This document shows, in pieces, positions 14,184 through 24,059 of a stretch of 64,000 nt of DNA (position 1 is the stretch's first letter; the number at the start of each line of letters is the position of its first letter). A program made the translations under genes and the position numbers. The notes beneath the pieces are model-generated. The model saw only the letters and a program-made list of their open reading frames with translations. It was not told the DNA's origin and searched no databases. Source of the stretch: Hyphomicrobiales bacterium (lineage in GTDB: Bacteria; Pseudomonadota; Alphaproteobacteria; Rhizobiales; Rhizobiaceae); assembly GCA_900472625.1 (NCBI GenBank), contig UCIT01000007.1, positions 266,297-330,296 of the forward strand, in the 5' to 3' direction.

Positions 14184-16502
14184 CTACTGACGATTGACGA
14201 GGAAGCGGTATTTGCCCTGCGATTGAATCCCGTTTCTCACCGTGTCGATCTCGAAGACGACAGTGGTATTGATGCCGTCAGCCGCCATCTGCGCGGCCGT
14301 GTAGGTCCACGTCGCAGCCGTCAATCCGGTGACGGTGCGTTTCACGATAGTGTCAGTGAGGGTCGCGTAGGCGCGGATCGTATAGGTCGTTCCAGCTTCC
14401 GGCCCGATACTCGCCGCTCCGTGCTCGATGAGCTGGTCCTGGATCAATGTTCGATCGCGATGAGCCCATGTCAGCGTGATGTCACCAAGAATTGCCGGCG
14501 CTGTTGCATAGGGCGATCCGTTAACACGCATATTGCCAGGAGCCCACGGCCGTCCTTGTCTTGCGCTGATGACGACATTATCGATCGGTGCCACGTCCGG
14601 AGAGAGCTCTTGAGTGGAGGTGACGCTCAGTAGCTTGATGTCGACGGTCTCACCGATAACGTATTCTCTGCCGTCGGTACCCACGTCTTCGTCGAAGAAG
14701 TAGATCGCAGTGCCAATGGCATGGCCGGTCGGCAAGGTGTCGGTGCAACCTCTTCCGACAGTGATCGTGCCGCTCTGACCGTCCTCGCTGACGATGTTGT
14801 CGAGCCTGCAGATTTCGTCGCCGATCTGGATCGGAATCCCCACTTCAACAATGCCGAGGTCGATGCCGCCAGTGAAGAAAATCGTCGTGTCGTAGAATCC
14901 AACCGTCGCCGAGACCGTTGCGAACGGTGCGAAGGGCGATGCACCGCGCTTGACGAAAGCTTCCGAGCTCACGCGGGTCGCCACGGTGTAGCTCTGCGAC
15001 AGCTCCGACGGCTTTGCAGCCATGGTCGTGATGCCACCAGAGTTCACGTCGATAATCGCGAGATCCGCTGGCGACATGCCACGCACGAGATCGGAGTATG
15101 TCGCCTCACGGAAGTAGCGATGCTCGGGAATTAGCGCGGTGCGGTCAGGTGGTGTCCAGATCGTTGGCTGCTGACTGATGAAGCTGGCGGCAGGAAGGCC
15201 GAACACATCAAGCACGGTGTCGATTGTGATTTGACCGTCGGTGCCACCGGGCTTCGAAACCTTGCCCGCTCGGAGAACCACACTCTGAATGTTCTTGTCC
15301 GGCGCGCTGATCTTAAACACCTTACCGGGAATGATCTTCGAGCCGCGGCGATCGAGAATCACCTTGAATCGTTTCAGCGATGTCGTGTTCGCTCGAATGT
15401 CGCGCTGACCGGCCCGAGCAGCAAGATCGGCGGTCGGAAAGCCTGCATAGGTCGTCGTCGTGCTCTTGGTGGCGCCGAGCGATTGCAGTGATGCCAAATT
15501 GTGAAGGCGAGCCTGGCGGTCCTCATTCTTGATCGGATCGTGCCAGTTGATGATGACTTCGTTAACAAGGTCGTCGCGCGAGGCCGTCTCGTCGTCTTCG
15601 ATCGAGATAAGGCCGCTGTCGTAATCGAATGTAGGCAGTGCGTCGATGTCGTAGTCGGCGCGCAGGAGGTCGAGTGTCAGCAGCCCATTGGTTCGATCGG
15701 TGTAGAGCGAGCCGCCGATGTGATCAATGATGTCCTGCACAAAGTCGGACAACTCGTTCTGCCGGTTCCATCGGATGCAGAGACCCATCTTTTCGTTAAA
15801 GAGCGTTTGCGCGGCAGCCTTGAATGCAGGCGCGTTGATAGCCGCTCGCGGAAGGCCTCGACCCCAGTCGCGATTCGTCAGGCACTCATAAATTATGTGC
15901 GCCGGGTTCATCGCCTTGATCGTGTTGTTGGCAAGCCAGATCGTCGCGAGCGTCGGCTCCCACACGTCTCCGTCCCAACCCGAGACCGTCCGTCGAACGC
16001 GAAACGCCCACTGTTTCGGATACGGATTGAGCGCGCAGATCAGGCCATCGAAAAAGAGTGTAACGACGCCACGGAATTCCGGCACTCGACCACCAAGGAG
16101 CGCTTTGATGTAGCTTGGGATGACCTGCGTGGAAGCGCCCATCAGGACCGACATCGCACCGCTGATCCCGCCCTCTTTCTTGTCACCGCCGAACAGATTC
16201 GCTGCATCCATGCTGATGCTGCCATTGCTCGGGCCATTGTAGGTATTGACCGCACCGGCACTAGTAGTGTTCGAACTGCCGTCCTCGTAAAGAGCAACCC
16301 CTGTGTTGTTCGGACCTTGCGCGATCAAAGCGAGACCACTGTCGGTATCAGCATCGCCGTCCGGTACCGGCCAAGCGCGAATGTCGCCGACGTTGATCTG
16401 CACGATCTCATCGATCGGCCCGCGGCACAAAGCCATGTGCAGGCTCATGTAGTAGCGATAGCCAACTGTCGTAGAGCCGCCACCCTTCGATGATCTACCC
16501 AT
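14184..16502 (-). CDS. Tail tip/central fibre protein (lambda J-like role)
   Basis: 772 residues. It starts GRSSKGGGSTTVGYRYYMSLHMALCRGPIDEI, which matches the beginning of phage tail-tip proteins in which the first strand region recruits neighbouring tip subunits. A long beta-rich body with FnIII-like strands at the C-terminus follows. Position after the tape measure, distal-tail and DUF2163-like genes makes it the hub/tip protein that first contacts the host. The start overlaps the end of the small gene at 16495. Confidence 0.7.
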   Translation of the reverse strand: MGRSSKGGGSTTVGYRYYMSLHMALCRGPIDEIVQINVGDIRAWPVPDGDADTDSGLALIAQGPNNTGVALYEDGSSNTTSAGAVNTYNGPSNGSISMDAANLFGGDKKEGGISGAMSVLMGASTQVIPSYIKALLGGRVPEFRGVVTLFFDGLICALNPYPKQWAFRVRRTVSGWDGDVWEPTLATIWLANNTIKAMNPAHIIYECLTNRDWGRGLPRAAINAPAFKAAAQTLFNEKMGLCIRWNRQNELSDFVQDIIDHIGGSLYTDRTNGLLTLDLLRADYDIDALPTFDYDSGLISIEDDETASRDDLVNEVIINWHDPIKNEDRQARLHNLASLQSLGATKSTTTTYAGFPTADLAARAGQRDIRANTTSLKRFKVILDRRGSKIIPGKVFKISAPDKNIQSVVLRAGKVSKPGGTDGQITIDTVLDVFGLPAASFISQQPTIWTPPDRTALIPEHRYFREATYSDLVRGMSPADLAIIDVNSGGITTMAAKPSELSQSYTVATRVSSEAFVKRGASPFAPFATVSATVGFYDTTIFFTGGIDLGIVEVGIPIQIGDEICRLDNIVSEDGQSGTITVGRGCTDTLPTGHAIGTAIYFFDEDVGTDGREYVIGETVDIKLLSVTSTQELSPDVAPIDNVVISARQGRPWAPGNMRVNGSPYATAPAILGDITLTWAHRDRTLIQDQLIEHGAASIGPEAGTTYTIRAYATLTDTIVKRTVTGLTAATWTYTAAQMAADGINTTVVFEIDTVRNGIQSQGKYRFLVNRQ

Positions 16503-16698
16503 TCTGGATCTCCGAGCGCGCGATGGCTGTCACACGGAACGCCAAGCCGTCGCCGGTTGCTTCGAGCTCGTCGGCCGACTTCCCCTTTTCGAGGAATTCG
16601 TTCCAAGAGAATCCATGCGTCTCGAACCAACGGCGGGTGCCGCTCATGCAAAGATCGGCAGCGCGGATGTGCGCGATTCTCACGATGACTTCGGTCAC
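16495..16698 (-). CDS. Small tail-region phage protein
   Basis: 67 residues (VIVRIAHIRAADLCMSGTRRWFETHGFSWNEFLEKG ... ATGDGLAFRV). The pattern 'RI.H.RAA.LC..G.R.WF..HG..W..FL..G......TGD' recurs in small phage proteins encoded beside DUF2163-type tail genes. Function unknown, probably tail-tip assembly. It overlaps both neighbours by a few bases. Confidence 0.65.
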   Translation of the reverse strand: MTEVIVRIAHIRAADLCMSGTRRWFETHGFSWNEFLEKGKSADELEATGDGLAFRVTAIARSEIQNG

Positions 16699-16931
16699 TT
16701 CTTACCTCCGGAAGACTTGATGGCAGACGTGCGCATGTTCCCAAACCAGGTCACCATCCAGTCCTCGATCCAGCAGTCGCCGAACACGACCGATTGAGGC
16801 GTGCCCTCGGTGATCTGGGGGAAATCAAAATCGCCGATTGAAGCGCTCTTCGGCTTCTCTGCCTTCGGTGTGATGAGCGCCTGGATCGCGTATGACGCGA
16901 CCATCAGGAAGACTGCGAATAGAAACTGCAT
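16695..16931 (-). CDS. Small tail-region protein with N-terminal hydrophobic segment
   Basis: 78 residues. The first ~20 (MQFLFAVFLMVASYAIQALI) form a hydrophobic segment, followed by a region with SIGDFDFPQITEGTPQSVVFGD, a stretch reminiscent of the start of lambda J/I-type tip proteins. It is in the same coupled tail-tip cluster. It may be a small tip-complex chaperone; the evidence is weak. Confidence 0.6.
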   Translation of the reverse strand: MQFLFAVFLMVASYAIQALITPKAEKPKSASIGDFDFPQITEGTPQSVVFGDCWIEDWMVTWFGNMRTSAIKSSGGKK

Positions 16932-16940
16932 ATCGGAGCC

Positions 16941-17756
16941 TCAAAACACGGGGTCGCCGTCGAAGGGTGATTTTGTCGGCAGGTGGGGAAACCCGCCGTA
17001 GTTGGCCAGGTTGTTGAACTTGTTCTGGCAGGTGGCAGTCACTCGATCGCAACCGGGATACACAGTCACCCAATTGTTGATTATTAAACCATCTGTGGTA
17101 CCGAGGACAACGAATTTATCGCCCGAGTGGCTTTCGATAGCTCTCCGTTCCATGACGCCCGGCATGAGCAGATACTCAAAGTAACCTCCGTTTAGATACC
17201 CCGCTGGCAGAAGAGCCAAAGACGACGACGTGACAGTTGCGCCGGTCATGGCCTGAACTTGGATGCTGACACCGTAGGCGGCGGGGTTAACGCGGCAATT
17301 CCGATCGTAAAGAGCGTGGGGGCAACCACGGCCGAACGACAGCCGAAGGCCATTCCGGTTAAGCGAGGCGGTCAACGTCTTGCAGACGACTTCAACTGTG
17401 ATTTGATCTCGACGTCGAACCGACGAGATGGTGAAAACGCCGCTGATCAGGGCGTCCTCGCTGTCGCGGTGCTTCTCGCGCACGATCAGATAGATCGGCT
17501 CGGATGGCGGGGTCGAGATGAACAGTTGGGCGAACGGCACCCTGGACGGCAGGGTTACGGTGTAGTCGTCGTTCTGGGTGTCGCCCGACTGGATTTCACC
17601 ACTGTTGTCGACCGGGACAGCCTCGAACTTCTCGCCAGCGTAATAGACGTCGGACTCGGCGGCAGAATATCGCCACACGTTGGTGCCGAGTGAGAACTCA
17701 TAGAGCGTTGTTGGCACGCCACCATAGTTTGAGCTTTCATAGTCGTCGTAAGACAT
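16941..17756 (-). CDS. DUF2163/BR0599-type tail tip protein (lambda L-like position)
   Basis: 271 residues. Features of the family are YEFSLG..VWRYSAAESDVYYAGE.FEAVPV, a central 'RD..TVEVVCKTLTASLNR', and the Cys-rich SFGRGCPHALYDRNCRVNPAAYG, whose cysteines in lambda L relatives bind an Fe-S cluster. The family is a tail-tip complex component also present in gene transfer agents. It lies between the distal-tail-like gene and the tip protein, as expected. Confidence 0.75.
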   Translation of the reverse strand: MSYDDYESSNYGGVPTTLYEFSLGTNVWRYSAAESDVYYAGEKFEAVPVDNSGEIQSGDTQNDDYTVTLPSRVPFAQLFISTPPSEPIYLIVREKHRDSEDALISGVFTISSVRRRDQITVEVVCKTLTASLNRNGLRLSFGRGCPHALYDRNCRVNPAAYGVSIQVQAMTGATVTSSSLALLPAGYLNGGYFEYLLMPGVMERRAIESHSGDKFVVLGTTDGLIINNWVTVYPGCDRVTATCQNKFNNLANYGGFPHLPTKSPFDGDPVF

Positions 17757-17762
17757 GGTGCC

Positions 17763-18992
17763 TCAGAATGCAGGTTCAGGGTTTCTGGTGTCGGGTGCGG
17801 ATCGGAAAGTGGCCAGGCACGTGGCAACGCCATCGCTGTCGGTCTGGTGGACGATGTCGATGTTGTCCTGGTTCAGTCGCATCAGCGTGATGAAGGAGAT
17901 GCGGACGATCTGCGTGAGGGAAATTGCGGCCGGCAGCGGCTGATCTAGCGCGAGCGAATCCTGTCCAAGTCCGTTGGTCGCGGAATTGACGATGCGCCGA
18001 TAAATCTTGCCGCTCACAGTCTCGATCATGATATCGGTGCGATCAGGTCGAGGACCGCCCGCGACTGTAAAGCCCGAGCGTTCGACCTGCAGTGTCGTGT
18101 CGTTGGCTTTCACTGCCACGCGAAGGCGGAAATCTTCATTGAAAGTCGGGACCCATATCGGCACGGCGCGACCACGAAGGGTCTGCAGAAACGCTTCGAA
18201 CCGTCGGAGCTGCTGTCGACCCTCAATGAACCAACCGTACTGCTCATAGGTGAAGGGGCGAGCCGCCGTGTCATACCAGTCTGGGATCGATATCTGATTG
18301 TCGAGCTCGACGAGCATGCGCTCCATGCCGGACGACAATGGGCTGCGCTCGTCAGGCGGATCGGCTAGAACAAAGTTGCCTCGATACAAATCGGTCAGCC
18401 CGTTATCGGCGATCGAGGGACCTGGCTCTGGCGTGGGCTCAACCACCTGGAAGCGTATCTGAGCTGTCGCCAGTCGGTCGTTCTGCTTACTGGATTCGGG
18501 CTGATCGGTGAGCTTAGCGATCCATGCGGGATAAAGCCGTGTTCCGGCTGGCCACATCCGCCCGGTACCGGCTTTCAGCGTGACGACTGAATCCGTGATG
18601 TCGGCGATCTCGACGAGCTCGGTGGTGAAGATCGAGTCGTTGACGAGGTAGGCCGGTCCATCGATGCGGAAGTTACCAGTGGCAGCCGTGGAGCAGATTA
18701 ACGTCTGAGTTCCAGCGGGCGCGACGGCGTCGAGAAAGTTGACCTCGTGCCAGACCGGCAGATACCAACGCCGGGACCCATAGGACACCAGCATGTTGTC
18801 GAGAAACGATCGCTCGTCATCGTAGCCAGCCACCGCGAACTCGAACATGCGCCGCGGGAAATAGCGCATGGAACGACGCTGCTCTGAGCCCGACGGCGAG
18901 GTCATGACATCAGTGAGCCACTGCAGGCTTTCAGTGACCTGTGACGTCCAGTTCGGCTCGAACGGCCATGCGGGGTGAGTTTCAATCGCCAT
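17763..18992 (-). CDS. Distal tail-type/tail assembly protein
   Basis: 409 residues. The N-terminus HPAWPFEPNW.S.VTESLQWLTDV is followed by RRSMRYFPRRMFEFAV, a pattern found in a family of siphophage tail proteins encoded just after the tape measure. Predicted mostly beta, with a repeat-like second half. It probably forms the distal tail ring or part of the tip baseplate. The assignment rests on position and pattern. Confidence 0.65.
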   Translation of the reverse strand: MAIETHPAWPFEPNWTSQVTESLQWLTDVMTSPSGSEQRRSMRYFPRRMFEFAVAGYDDERSFLDNMLVSYGSRRWYLPVWHEVNFLDAVAPAGTQTLICSTAATGNFRIDGPAYLVNDSIFTTELVEIADITDSVVTLKAGTGRMWPAGTRLYPAWIAKLTDQPESSKQNDRLATAQIRFQVVEPTPEPGPSIADNGLTDLYRGNFVLADPPDERSPLSSGMERMLVELDNQISIPDWYDTAARPFTYEQYGWFIEGRQQLRRFEAFLQTLRGRAVPIWVPTFNEDFRLRVAVKANDTTLQVERSGFTVAGGPRPDRTDIMIETVSGKIYRRIVNSATNGLGQDSLALDQPLPAAISLTQIVRISFITLMRLNQDNIDIVHQTDSDGVATCLATFRSAPDTRNPEPAF

Positions 18993-18995
18993 TTG

Positions 18996-21900
18996 CTATC
19001 CGAGCAGTTTCTTGACCGTCGAAGCGTTGCGCTTCAGTGTGGTGATGATGACCTTCTCGCCATGGCTGGTGGCCATTGCGTTGGCGAGTTCGCGTTCGTT
19101 GAGAACCAGGACCTGCTTGATCGACTGCGCGCCGTCCTGCTTTCCGGTCGAGCTTTCGGCCGTCTTGTTGAAGCGATGACGGGGATCTGTTTCGGTGAGA
19201 ACCTCTTCGTTCCTCCTAAGGATAGCGGGCACTTCGTCAGGCTGAAAACCGACAACCCCACCTGTGTGATAGCGGACCATGTTCTGAAAAAGAGCGGGCG
19301 AGAACGACCGGGACATATTTCCGGAGCCGATGGCTGACGATCCGACGAGACCGCCAGTGTGGCCGGTTGCTACGCCTCCGATAGCCTTTGCAGCACTGCC
19401 GATCGGCCCGCCGACGCCTGAAAGCAGATTCAGCAGCATCTGCTTTAGGATCATGGTAGCAATTTCACGGAGGAAGTCGGCAGCGAACTGCAAGAAGGCG
19501 CGACCCAAGGCCTCAAAGGCATTCTCACCATTAGCAACCGACTGCGCGAACGAATCGAACGCATTGACGATCCCGTCGGCAAACGATCCGACGAGGCTTT
19601 GCACGTTAGACGCTGACAGACCGAAAGAAGTGAACTTGGTATTCAGCTTTTCGGTATTAAGGCTCACCTTCTGAAGCTGAGCAACCATCTTCTCGTCGCC
19701 AAGCGCGCGAGCGAGTTCGAGTGCCTTGGGGATCGCCTCAGCCAACTGCTGGTTCACGCCGGCCAACTGTTGCTGTAGTTCCGCCGTGCGACCGCCGTCA
19801 CCAGCGTTCTGAGCCATGTTGATCTCTTGGATCAGAACCTTGCGCTGCTGATCGAGACCGATGATGTCGCTGAGTTGCTGGCGAGCCTCAGCCGCGTTGG
19901 CCTTCAACTGCTCATCGGCATGCGCTGAATCGTATTTCGCACCAGCGGCTTCGCGGATCGCATCGCGTTGAGCCTGGGTGAGCGTCGTGTTCTGACGAGT
20001 GGCCTCAGCCTCGGCCTGTTGCAGCGCCTTGGCAATCTCGCCTTCACGGTTCGATTCCTTGCGCGCGTTGGCCTCTTCCTTCCAGCCCTTTACGCGCTGA
20101 GCGATGTTCTCGTCGAAATTCTCCTGCTTAGTCTCGCCTCCGGACATGATCTCCGAGCCGCCACCGACCTTGGAGTATGCCCAGTTCTGCAGGTCACGAA
20201 CGGTAGTGTCGGACTTGATGACCGTCGGATTGGCTGCGACCGATGCACCCTGCACAATGTTCTTCGCGAGTTCATCAGGGTTCGCGAGCGCGACTTTGAT
20301 CGCATCGCCTGATCCGAGGAAGTGAGCCAGATAGGTGTTCGCATCCGTCGGCGCCACGCCAGCGTTCGCAAGCGCCATCTGGTTCTGCTTGGTCAACTGT
20401 TCGAGGATCGGGCGAGCGTACTGCTCGTTGTAACGGTATTCGAGCTTCTGCGCGTCCGTGAGCTGAGAAAGAGCAGGGAAAAGCCGGTTGAAGATCGGCA
20501 GCCACGTGCCGGCTGTAAACTGACCGATGCCTTGCGCCGACGAACCTGACTTATTGGTGTCGGTTGCTCGAGTCTGACCACCCTCAACATAGATGATGCG
20601 ATCGACGAGCTTCCTGCTGCTGTCAGGCAGACCATCGAAGCGCTTCTGATCGAACTCCATCTGGGTCGCATTGCGAGCCTGACCCCACAGGCTGATGATC
20701 TCGGAGATCTTCGAGAAATCCCCCGTCTTGAAAGCTGCAACGAGACCTTCCCAAGCGGTCTTGTTGATCTCGGTCAGCTCTTTCAGCTTTTTCAGTTCGT
20801 CAGCCAGGGCAGGAATTTTGCCCTTCAATGTGTCGATCGCGTCGGTGTAGGTCTTGATCGCACCTGCCCGATCGAACGAGTCGTTGGCCTCGGTGGTCGC
20901 CTTCACCACGCCGAGCAGCGCCTTGTCCGCGTCCGTCGCCGTTCCGTTCATCAGACGGATGTTTGCTTCCGCCTTCGCAATAGCATCGCCGAGATCCTTG
21001 AGGCTGACGGACCCCTCGCCGGCATTGTTGACGATGTTCAGGATTTGAAGCGCAATCTCCTTCAACTGCTCGTCGGCAGGATTGAGGGCAATGTCGTTCA
21101 GCACGCCTTCGAGATCCTTGATGTCCTTGCTGCCATCGCGAACATCGCTCAGCGCGCGCGTCAGCTTGTTGAGCTGCTGGACCTGAGAAGAGTCGGGCGC
21201 GAAATCCTGGAAGGCGTATTTCAGAACACGGCTGAGACCGTCGGCGTCACTGAGCGTCCGAGCAAACTGCTTCCGAAGATCTTCGACACTGGCGATGGCC
21301 TGAGCCATGGTGACGCCGCTGATCTTCTTCGCCCAATCACCTGCCTTGTTCTCGGCAGCGTTGTAGGCGTCAACGACGATGTCCATCTGACGCTTGTGTT
21401 CAGAAATGGCAGACGTGGCCTGGTCAACACTGGTGATCCAGGCTCCGACCGCAAAAGTGATCGCGGTGATGGCAATTCCGATTGGACCACCGAACGCAGC
21501 CAGGAGTGCGCGCCCGGCAGCGGCCGTCGTGATGAGAACAGTCTGCAACGAGCCGACGGCGCCAGCGAGGCCAATGACACCGACACGGGCAAGCGAACTC
21601 TGGCTGGTAGACGCAAGCAATGCGCCGCGGAACGAACCGAGCGTGGAAACCGAAGATGCCAATGCCCGACCAAGTGTGCCCTGAGCAGCGGCAGCGGCCT
21701 GCGTGCGTGGTCCGATCAACTGCAGTTCGCGGCTGAATGACGAGATCGACTGTGTCGACTGCGCGGCGCGCGCGACGATGTCGGTGAGGAAGGTCGAGAT
21801 CTTCACCGCGACGAAGGCCTTAGCAGCCAAGGTCATCAGGTCGAAGTATTTGGGAACTTCAGCCAGCAATCGGATGACGTCACCGACCGCCTTGCCGATG

Positions 21901-24059
21901 TTCGCAAAAGTTTCCTGTCCTTCGCTGCTTTGGGCGAATTCGTTGAAAGACTTGAGGGTGGCTCGAAGCGCGGGAATGAAACCGTTGGCGAGCGATAGCT
22001 GCGCATTGAAAATGTTGTTCTCGAAGCGACCAAGGTCAGCAGAGACCGAGTCGAGAGACGATGCCAACTGTGGACCGAAACGACGAGACAGTTCATCAGC
22101 GAACTTGAGCAGCGTCGATCGGTCAGCCAGGACCTCGCCCTTCTGCATCAATGCGTCTAGCTCAGTGGTCGATTTGCCAAGCGCGTCCGCGAAGATGTTG
22201 AAGGCGCCTGTCAGACGTTCGCCCAACTGGCCACGGAGTTCTTCTGCCGAAACCTTCCCCTTCGAGATCATTTGGGTCAGCGCGAGGAAAACGCCCGATG
22301 TCTGTTCGGTCGACAGCTTGTTGACTCGAGCTGCTTCGGCTACCGAGATAAACACCTTGCGGGTTTCGCCGGACGTGAAGTTTGCAGCCTTTGCAGCAAC
22401 AGTGAACTTGCCGTATTCGTCCGCGAGCGTACCGAAGCTGATACCGAGGCGATCAGAGGTCTGCTTCAAGAACTGGATTTCGGCGCTGACCTTGGTGGTG
22501 TCCTGGTTGAAAGCCACGCCGAGACGGCTCTGCGCTGCTTCGAGCTGACGATACGAGTTCACCGCACCGCTGATCTGGCTCATCGCAGCCTGGAAACCGA
22601 TATAGCTGGCCGTCAAGGCGATGAGCTGACCACGCAGACCTTCGAGCAGCGAGCCCGTGGTCTTGGCGTTGCCCTGCAATCGCGCAAGCGCTGAACTGAA
22701 TGCATTCGATGACGTCGTCGCGGAGTTCAGTGCAACGCCAGACGTGCGGATGGCCGGCGCAAGTTGCTGCTGTGCGTTGGCAGCGGCCGATCCGCCACGC
22801 GCGATGTTGGCCTGAGCCGACACGAACGAGTTTGCGGACTGTTGCTGAGCACTGGCGGTTCGCGTCAGGAACGCTGCCAGATCCCCCTGTTGTCCTTTCA
22901 GTGCAGCCAGTTTGGCGCGCTGTGCGTCATAAGCTTCCGACGCCAGGCGAGCCTTTGCCTGTGCGGTACCGAACGCGGTGCCCAATGCCTCGGTGGGAGT
23001 AGCAGTCGATTTGATCTGCTGAGCGAGCGACTTCACATCACTCTGCGCTGCCACCCACTCCCGCCGAGCTTCAAGGACAGCACGACGCTGACCGGCAAGA
23101 GCCTGAACATCAACGCCGCCCGTCGCCGAAGCAACGCTCGATGTTGCAGTGGCGGCCTTGATGTTCGACAGACCTTCGATCCGAGCCTTGGTAGCGGCAA
23201 GGTTCGCTGCCATGCGCTGCGCGGCTGCGCTGACCTGCTCCTGCGATATCGCAACGGTACCGAGAGCAGCGCCGGCCTGAGCGGACACGCCACGGATCGC
23301 TTCGAGTTCGGTGCGAGCGCGACCGAGATCGTCACGCTCACTGGCGAGCGCCTGAGAGGCACGAGCCGTCTCGTTGGCGAGCGAGCTCTGCAACGACGAT
23401 GCGGCAGCGACCTGGGGGCGCATCTCCTTGATGGCCGACGTCGATTTATCGATCTGAGCCTGATACTCGCGAATCTGCGTGTTGACAGCAGCCTGAGCGG
23501 CCTTCTGCGCGGGAAGATCGGCAGCGATGAACGCGCCGGCCGACTTTGCTGCCGGACGAACGAAATGATCCGGTGTCGTGCCGAGCGCCTTGTTGTAGCG
23601 CTCCTGGTTTCGCTCAGCCTCGCGGACAAGCTTGTTGACCTCGGTGAGTTCCTTCCGGCTGGCAGCGAGCCCGGCCTTGTTGGATGCAAGCGCGGATTCC
23701 TCGGCAGCCAACTGCCCCTTGAGACGGGTGGCAGCCTGAGCAGCATTGTCGCTCTCACGCGCCATCTTTGCGAGCTGAGAAGCGTTCGTCTTCAGCGAAC
23801 CTTCCATGCGTGAGACGGACGCCGTGGCCTTGTCGAGCTCGGCGGCAACTTTGCCAGCGGATTTCAGCTTGTTGAGTTCGCTCTCGAACTTCGATGCGTC
23901 ATTGGCCAGTTTGCCAAGAGCACCAGACATCTGCCCGGCACCCTTGGCTGTATCCTGCATCTCGCTGGCGTTGGCCTTGAGCGCCTTCGAGATTTTACCC
24001 AGTTCGGCCGAAGCTCGATCTTTTGCCCTGATTATAAGGTCGACGTCTTTACCGGCCAT
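18996..24059 (-). CDS. Tape measure protein with embedded lytic transglycosylase-like domain
   Basis: 1687 residues, largest gene of element 1. It begins VDLIIRAKDRASAELGKISKALK; long Ala/Gln-rich coiled coils cover ~1-430. The tape-measure N-terminal domain is at ~470-700 (SYRQLEAAQSRLGVAF ... EELRGQLGERLTGAFNIFADALG). Hydrophobic stretches lie at ~730-850. At ~1150-1300 (YVEGGQTRATDTNKSGSSAQGIGQF ... FLGSGDAIK) there is a goose-type lysozyme/transglycosylase-like segment, expected to open peptidoglycan during DNA entry. Length implies a tail of roughly 250 nm by the usual 1.5 angstrom per residue rule, an estimate. It follows the G/GT chaperones. Confidence 0.9.
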   Translation of the reverse strand: MAGKDVDLIIRAKDRASAELGKISKALKANASEMQDTAKGAGQMSGALGKLANDASKFESELNKLKSAGKVAAELDKATASVSRMEGSLKTNASQLAKMARESDNAAQAATRLKGQLAAEESALASNKAGLAASRKELTEVNKLVREAERNQERYNKALGTTPDHFVRPAAKSAGAFIAADLPAQKAAQAAVNTQIREYQAQIDKSTSAIKEMRPQVAAASSLQSSLANETARASQALASERDDLGRARTELEAIRGVSAQAGAALGTVAISQEQVSAAAQRMAANLAATKARIEGLSNIKAATATSSVASATGGVDVQALAGQRRAVLEARREWVAAQSDVKSLAQQIKSTATPTEALGTAFGTAQAKARLASEAYDAQRAKLAALKGQQGDLAAFLTRTASAQQQSANSFVSAQANIARGGSAAANAQQQLAPAIRTSGVALNSATTSSNAFSSALARLQGNAKTTGSLLEGLRGQLIALTASYIGFQAAMSQISGAVNSYRQLEAAQSRLGVAFNQDTTKVSAEIQFLKQTSDRLGISFGTLADEYGKFTVAAKAANFTSGETRKVFISVAEAARVNKLSTEQTSGVFLALTQMISKGKVSAEELRGQLGERLTGAFNIFADALGKSTTELDALMQKGEVLADRSTLLKFADELSRRFGPQLASSLDSVSADLGRFENNIFNAQLSLANGFIPALRATLKSFNEFAQSSEGQETFANIGKAVGDVIRLLAEVPKYFDLMTLAAKAFVAVKISTFLTDIVARAAQSTQSISSFSRELQLIGPRTQAAAAAQGTLGRALASSVSTLGSFRGALLASTSQSSLARVGVIGLAGAVGSLQTVLITTAAAGRALLAAFGGPIGIAITAITFAVGAWITSVDQATSAISEHKRQMDIVVDAYNAAENKAGDWAKKISGVTMAQAIASVEDLRKQFARTLSDADGLSRVLKYAFQDFAPDSSQVQQLNKLTRALSDVRDGSKDIKDLEGVLNDIALNPADEQLKEIALQILNIVNNAGEGSVSLKDLGDAIAKAEANIRLMNGTATDADKALLGVVKATTEANDSFDRAGAIKTYTDAIDTLKGKIPALADELKKLKELTEINKTAWEGLVAAFKTGDFSKISEIISLWGQARNATQMEFDQKRFDGLPDSSRKLVDRIIYVEGGQTRATDTNKSGSSAQGIGQFTAGTWLPIFNRLFPALSQLTDAQKLEYRYNEQYARPILEQLTKQNQMALANAGVAPTDANTYLAHFLGSGDAIKVALANPDELAKNIVQGASVAANPTVIKSDTTVRDLQNWAYSKVGGGSEIMSGGETKQENFDENIAQRVKGWKEEANARKESNREGEIAKALQQAEAEATRQNTTLTQAQRDAIREAAGAKYDSAHADEQLKANAAEARQQLSDIIGLDQQRKVLIQEINMAQNAGDGGRTAELQQQLAGVNQQLAEAIPKALELARALGDEKMVAQLQKVSLNTEKLNTKFTSFGLSASNVQSLVGSFADGIVNAFDSFAQSVANGENAFEALGRAFLQFAADFLREIATMILKQMLLNLLSGVGGPIGSAAKAIGGVATGHTGGLVGSSAIGSGNMSRSFSPALFQNMVRYHTGGVVGFQPDEVPAILRRNEEVLTETDPRHRFNKTAESSTGKQDGAQSIKQVLVLNERELANAMATSHGEKVIITTLKRNASTVKKLLG

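Noticed and set aside
17073..17092. GTTGATTATTAA-like match to the palindrome
   Set aside because: It is inside the DUF2163-type gene, lacks a left arm at the 5-bp spacing, and is not near a start codon.
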